The notes beneath the pieces are model-generated. The model made no database searches. It worked only from the letters and a program-made list of their open reading frames with translations, and had not been told where the DNA came from. This document shows positions 61,901 through 64,000 of a DNA stretch of 64,000 nt, piece by piece. Every line of letters starts with the position of its first letter. The stretch's first letter is position 1. The DNA is taken from assembly GCF_014268505.2 (NCBI RefSeq), contig NZ_JABWQP020000007.1, forward strand, positions 124,001-188,000, in the 5' to 3' direction. The stretch comes from Pseudomonas khorasanensis (GTDB lineage: Bacteria; Pseudomonadota; Gammaproteobacteria; Pseudomonadales; Pseudomonadaceae). A program made the translations under genes and the position numbers.

Positions 61901-64000
61901 GCGCGTCGCCGAGCACCTCGCCCTGCTCCGTTTGCGCCGCGTCGCTTTGTTTCGCGACGGTCGCCAGACGTTGCACGGTCTGGTGCTGGAAGATGTCCTT
62001 GGGCGTGAAATGAATGCCGGCCTGCCGCGCGCGGCTGACGACCTGAATCGAAATGATCGAATCGCCGCCCAGCTCGAAGAAATTGTCCTCAAGCCCGACC
62101 CGCCCGACCTTGAGCACGTCCTGCCAGATCTCGGCCAGCCGTTGTTCCAGTTCGTTGCGCGGTGCAGCGTAAGCCTGTTGCGCCTGAGCGATTTGCGGCT
62201 GTGGCAGTTGCTTGCGGTCGAGTTTGCCGTTGGCGGTCAGCGGCAACCGTTCGAGGAATGCCCAACTGATCGGGACCATGTAATCCGGCAGGGTTTCGCG
62301 CAGGTGCGCCTTGATCGAATCACGCAGGGCGCCCTGCTCGTCCGCGTCCAGCGTTTCGTTGGGCACGACCCAGGTCGCCAGTTGCTGGCCGCTGAGGCCT
62401 TCCACCGCCAGCACCACGGTTTCGCGCACTTGCGGGTGCTTGAGCAGTTGCGCTTCGATTTCCCCCAACTCGATGCGGAAACCACGGATCTTCACCTGAT
62501 GGTCGATACGCCCGATGTACTCGATCACTCCGTCGCCACGCAGCCGAGCGAGGTCGCCGGTGCGGTACAAACGTTCACCTGCCTTGCGGTTGAACGGATC
62601 GGGCACGAAGCGCGTGGCCGTCATGCCTGCCTGATTCAGGTACCCGCGCGCCAGACCGGCCCCGGCAATGTACAACTCGCCGATGCAGCCCGGCGGCACC
62701 AGGTTCAGCGAGCTGTCGAGCAAGTACCACGAAAGGTCGACAATCGGCGCGCCGATCGGACTGCTGTGGCTGCTGTGCAAATCGGCCAGCGACAACGGAC
62801 GATAGGTCACGTGCACGGTGGTTTCGGTGATGCCATACATGTTGATCAGGGTTGGCGTGTGATCGCCGAACCGCTCGAACCATGGGCGCAGGCTCTGCAC
62901 TTCCAGCGCCTCGCCACCGAACACCACGTAACGCAGCGTGTTGCGGCGCGAAGAATCACTGGCGACCTGCATCAACGGTTTGAACGCCGATGGCGTCTGG
63001 TTCAACACCGTGACCTGTTCATCGCACAGCAGGGTGTAGAAATCCTCCGGCGAACGACTGACGTCATGGGGTACGACCACCAGTTTGCCGCCGTACAACA
63101 GGGCGCCGAAAATCTCCCAGACCGAGAAATCGAACGCGTAGGAATGGAACAGCGTCCAGCTGTCCTGCGGGCCGAAATCGAACCAGTGCTCGGTGGCGCT
63201 GAACAGGCGCATCACGTTGCCGTGCGGCAGCAAGGCGCCCTTGGGTTTGCCGGTGGAACCGGAGGTGTAGATAACGTAGGCCAGATTGTCCGGTGTGGTC
63301 AGGCACGGCGGGTTGGTTTCAATGCCGCATTCTGGCGCTTGATCCAGATCGAGGCACGCCAGCCCCGGCGGAATCGGCAATTGCCCGAGCAGATGGCCCT
63401 GGGTCAACAGCAACTCAATACCGCTGTCCTTGATCATGTAGCTCAAGCGCTCATCCGGATAGCTCGGGTCCAGCGGCACATAGGCACCGCCAGCCTTCAA
63501 CACCGCGAGGATGGCGACGATCATGTTCAGCGAACGCTCGACCGCAATGCCCACGCGCACGTCTGGTCCGACGCCACGATCGATCAGCGTGTGCGCCCAC
63601 CGGTTGGCGCGGCGATTGAGTTCGGCGTAGGTCAGGCGCTGCCCGGCGAAGGTCACGGCCACGGCGTCTGCATGACGCTCGGCCTGGGCTTCGATGGCTT
63701 GATGAATGCACTGCGTCAGCGGCTGTTCGACCAGCACCGGATTCCATTGCGTCAACAGCTGTTGCTGCTGGCCGGCGTCGAGCATCGGCAGTTCGCCAAT
63801 GCGCTGCGTCGGCTCGGCGACGATGGCCTGCAACAGCGCTGTCCAGTGTTGCGCCAGACGCTCGATGGTTGCCGCGTCGAACAGGTCGGTGGCGTACTTG
63901 AGCACCGCTTCGATGCCGTGAGCCTGTTCGGTGGTGTTGAGGGTCAGGTCGAACTGGGCGGTCTGGCTTTGCCATTCCAGCGGCTCGATGTTCAGCCCGT
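52911..64000 (-). CDS. Pyoverdine side-chain nonribosomal peptide synthetase (partial; 5' end beyond window)
   Basis: About 3,690 codons of a giant NRPS; the reading frame continues past base 64000. Visible order (plus-strand positions, reading leftward): end of a C domain (64000-63.75 kb), A1 (63.7-62.2), T1 (LGGDS near 62.06), E1 (HHLVVDGVSW near 61.52), C2 (HHILMDGWS near 60.11), A2 (59.2-57.7), T2 (57.57), C3 (HHILMDGWS near 56.95), A3 (56.0-54.5), T3 (54.39), E2 (HHLVVDTVSW near 53.83), stop. Specificity codes read by eye: A1 DFWNVGMVHK (threonine); A2 DLWNNALTYK (small residue, perhaps Ala or Gly); A3 DGECCGGVTK (not recognised). E domains imply D-configuration for residues 1 and 3. No thioesterase, so the chain must pass to another synthetase; PvdI/PvdJ-like rather than PvdD. 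Confidence 0.9.
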   Translation of the reverse strand, partial: GLNIEPLEWQSQTAQFDLTLNTTEQAHGIEAVLKYATDLFDAATIERLAQHWTALLQAIVAEPTQRIGELPMLDAGQQQQLLTQWNPVLVEQPLTQCIHQAIEAQAERHADAVAVTFAGQRLTYAELNRRANRWAHTLIDRGVGPDVRVGIAVERSLNMIVAILAVLKAGGAYVPLDPSYPDERLSYMIKDSGIELLLTQGHLLGQLPIPPGLACLDLDQAPECGIETNPPCLTTPDNLAYVIYTSGSTGKPKGALLPHGNVMRLFSATEHWFDFGPQDSWTLFHSYAFDFSVWEIFGALLYGGKLVVVPHDVSRSPEDFYTLLCDEQVTVLNQTPSAFKPLMQVASDSSRRNTLRYVVFGGEALEVQSLRPWFERFGDHTPTLINMYGITETTVHVTYRPLSLADLHSSHSSPIGAPIVDLSWYLLDSSLNLVPPGCIGELYIAGAGLARGYLNQAGMTATRFVPDPFNRKAGERLYRTGDLARLRGDGVIEYIGRIDHQVKIRGFRIELGEIEAQLLKHPQVRETVVLAVEGLSGQQLATWVVPNETLDADEQGALRDSIKAHLRETLPDYMVPISWAFLERLPLTANGKLDRKQLPQPQIAQAQQAYAAPRNELEQRLAEIWQDVLKVGRVGLEDNFFELGGDSIISIQVVSRARQAGIHFTPKDIFQHQTVQRLATVAKQSDAAQTEQGEVLGDAPLTPIQQYFFHSDIPARHHWNQSILLTPATTLQAAALQQALVLVQKQHDALRLRYRETEQGWQQRHGAADQPQDVLRTFTLEDSAALPALCLELQRSLDLQNGPLIRAALIDLPDASQRLLLVIHHLVVDGVSWRILLEDLQSAYQQIGAGKIVRLPAKTSAFKDWGSRLQEHARSAALDSELAYWREQLRDAPVALPLDNPQGQLNNRFERSVDTRLDAERTRQLLQQAPAVYRTQVNDLLLTALARVLCAWTASDSALVQLEGHGREDLFDDIDLSRTVGWFTSMFPVRLMPDASLETSIKGIKEQLRAIPNKGIGYGLLRYLGTPDAQAALRELAQPQVTFNYLGQFDNNFDEDALWRPATEDKGAGQDENAPMANWLTIDGRVYQGQLSLTWTYSSDVFEEVTIAGLARAYEAALCELIDHCLSHPGGLTPSDVPLAGLSQAHLDSLPMAAQRIEDIYPLAPMQQGILFHSLYDADPSAYVYQMLLDIDGLDVARFQQAWQRVVDRHEVLRAGFIWGRDGLDAPLQVINRQLTLEMPEVDVRDVADLPAVLEARAQADRERGFDLQNPPLLRLCLLRTADERHRLIFTCHHILMDGWSNSRMFGEVLQDYAGQPVPSAQGRYRDFLVWLQGQDKAAAQDFWRGQLAELDEPTRLASACHGQTVPGPGKQMHRLHFDEALTQRLNHFSRQQQVTLNSLVQAAWLLVLQRYTGQSTVAFGATVSGRPVDLPGIEEQLGLFINTLPVIASPQATVSVGDWVRSVQDKNLLLRDYEQTPLQDIQRLAALSGEALFDTLLVFENYPVSDALEANPGGLRFSGLEHREQTNYGLTLIAGASEVLNLDFNYLTEHFAERSVLGLAAHLRELLQQFIEAPQRPLGEIGLLPLAERQILAQWNDNHAAYPTERLISQSFEARVAAHPQALALSHAGVALSYDELNRRANQLARHLLTLGVTAEVRVGVAMPRSAELLIALMAVLKAGGTYVPLDPDYPADRVAYMLDDSQAKVLLTQQALLAQLPSTEAQVLLVEAGGQAFAGQALDNLPARADSTSLAYVIYTSGSTGKPKGVAIAHRNVQALIDWSAEVYSEDDLQGVLASTSVCFDLSVWEIFVTLARGGSIVMARNALELPDLPEREQVRLINTVPSAIAALQRIGQIPPGVRIINLAGEPLKQALVDTLYRETSVAHVYDLYGPSEDTTYSTWTRRELGGQANIGRPLRNTTAYLLDEQLQAAPLGVSAELYLAGEGITRGYLFRPGLTAERFVPNPSSSNGERMYRTGDLTRFMDDGRIQYVGRVDHQVKVRGFRIELGEIEARLLTQVGVREGVVLAADGVGGQQLVAYVVPAEADQSLAQLDDLSAALQAALKAHLPEYMVPAQWLFLEQLPLTPNGKLDRKALPVPDASQSQRDYVAPSTPLEQQLAEVWQDILKIERVGVTDNFFALGGDSIISIQLVSRARQQGIGFTPKDLFQQQTVQKLAAVVSVADEQSSAAIEYPLAQLDQAQLDALPVPAQLIEDVYPLSPMQEGMLFHTLSDNGSSLYVQQVSLPIKGLDVERFRQAWEFVIVRQAILRTSFHWQDGLAKPLQVVHRHAPLQMQILDWREQDCSEATIAEFASADRALGFDLSEARLQRVTLLRLGDEQYQMIWTSHHILMDGWSSSRLFGEVLQYYSKGEITGENGRYRDFIAWLQAQDQDAQALFWKARLAVVNEPTALSQAMHPRHSADVAGHDAIYSNWDKAHTARLLEFCRDLRITPNTLIQGAWLLLLQRYTGQQTVTFGATVSGRPESLPNVGNMLGLFINTLPIIQTPQADQRLADWLGEVQAYNLDIRDYSQAPLADVQRWSSLGGQALFDSIVVFENFPIDERLQEETDTDLTFGKSIGHGVTNVPMDLAVMLGDELSIEYLYLRSHFSAEAVEGIRVTLENTLDAMMAAPYERLGNLQRLSSEQWQAAQAWSAEPPHRHEPRLLPELISRHAQQQPDAIAVQCAGESLTYAELEQQGNRLAQCLIAHGAGPEVVIGVALPRSLEMLVSFLAVLKSGAAYVPLDIDYPPERLAYMIEDSRMALLLTQSSLRATLPAPQGVQRLEIDQLDRSRYSDAAPACHVHEQSLAYLVYTSGSTGRPKGVAVTQGPLSMHCQAIAELYEMDASSCELHFMSFAFDGAHERWLSTLYSGGRLVIRDGCLWTPEQTYQALHDYGVTIACFPPAYLKQLAEYAAASGIAPPPVRIYCFGGDAVPEQTFEQVKAALRPQYFTNGYGPTETVVTPMLWKVAVSQHCEAAYAPIGRAVGARSLYVLDDNLNPLPPGFAGELYIGGYGVARGYYGRPDLTAERFVPNPFAPGERLYRSGDLVRRRADGVVDYVGRIDHQVKVRGFRIELGEVEASLRQLPAVTDALVIARDNASGKQLIGYVVTATGEDIGDELKVGLRASLPEYMVPAQIVCLSAFPVTPNGKLDRKALPEPEFKSFEYLAPRTEQESLLAEIWAQVLQVEQVGISDNFFELGGDSILSLQVISRVRNHPTLQMDLKLRDLMRYQTIAGIVEQQVAKKGDGQPLPDVTQVAAEGVFNLLPIQEWFFAEGMAEAHHYNQSLLLSARQPLDLDALEQALGWIEQHHDSLRLRFSNDAGRWLQRYSTTEPTEAVLWRREARNSEEVEALANLAQRSLKLDDGPVWRVMHVALPDGQARLLVVIHHLVVDTVSWRILLDDLKVAYEACVQGSQPQLPIRTSSYRSFAEALQAQAPVIAEQELVYWLEQLDQPGVDLPCDNPRGKNLVRQQAQARLKLSREHTEQLLKQAPAVYGTQINDLLLSALSRALCRWSQQPSALILLEGHGREDLFESIDLSRSLGWFTSMFPVRLRPDSNDIGQSIVDVQTQLAAVPQKGIGYGVLRHLAGPEISAQLAGLPQARVTFNYLGQFDQSFDEKALLVPALEETGDNYSLKANLGNWLEIVGQVYDGQLALRCIYSSQRYRAGTMDALMSDYQGELEALIEHCMARAG

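Overview
The window looks like a chromosome segment of a fluorescent Pseudomonas, probably the P. fluorescens group. It is GC-rich, it carries the P. aeruginosa-type gene order pvdA-fpvI-pvdRT-opmQ-pvdP-pvdMNO-pvdE-fpvA, and it is dotted with the GTGGGAGCGAGC...GCTCGCGA REP elements common in that group. No transposase, phage gene, rRNA operon or CRISPR array was seen.

Layout. 0-10 kb is mostly housekeeping: an aromatic/aspartate aminotransferase, two small conserved genes, tRNA-Asn, an NCS2 purine permease with a perfect operator-like palindrome upstream, a BrnT/BrnA toxin-antitoxin pair, an arylamine N-acetyltransferase, exonuclease III, an MscS channel fused to a cyclic-nucleotide-binding domain, a pirin and a DkgB-type aldo/keto reductase.

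10-30.4 kb is one surface-attachment island transcribed entirely leftward. It holds two paralogous BvgS/EvgS-like phosphorelay blocks (hybrid kinase, LuxR-type regulator, RocR-like EAL phosphodiesterase), resembling the Roc (Sad) system that controls Cup fimbriae in P. aeruginosa. Between and beside them lie a pseudo-receiver protein, an AIDA-repeat autotransporter, a DUF4398/OmpA lipoprotein pair and a chaperone-usher fimbrial operon (pilin, usher, chaperone, adhesin). Seven promoter regions in this island carry the same element, TGTAGGA-N3-T-TC, in the same orientation relative to the gene. I propose it is the binding site of the RocA/EvgA-like regulators and ties the island into one regulon.

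30.7-33.4 kb encodes an MgtA-type Mg2+ P-type ATPase. 33.9-64 kb is the pyoverdine locus: pvdA, the FpvI-type sigma factor, the PvdRT-OpmQ efflux pump, the periplasmic maturation genes pvdP, pvdM, pvdN and pvdO, the PvdE exporter, the FpvA receptor, an HSL-family hydrolase and the 3' part of a giant NRPS that runs off the right edge. The visible NRPS modules are (C)-A(Thr)-T-E / C-A-T / C-A-T-E, with no thioesterase. Four pvd promoters have an exact TAAAT-N16-CGT iron-starvation (PvdS) box and pvdE has a TAAAG variant; fpvI has a Fur-box-like site. The expected fpvR anti-sigma gene and pvdF formyltransferase gene are missing from their usual positions.

Intergenic space includes a tandem REP array at 40.76-41.19 kb, a nested cruciform after pvdA and a pair of inverted repeats with identical 87-bp cores flanking the fpvA-hydrolase interval.
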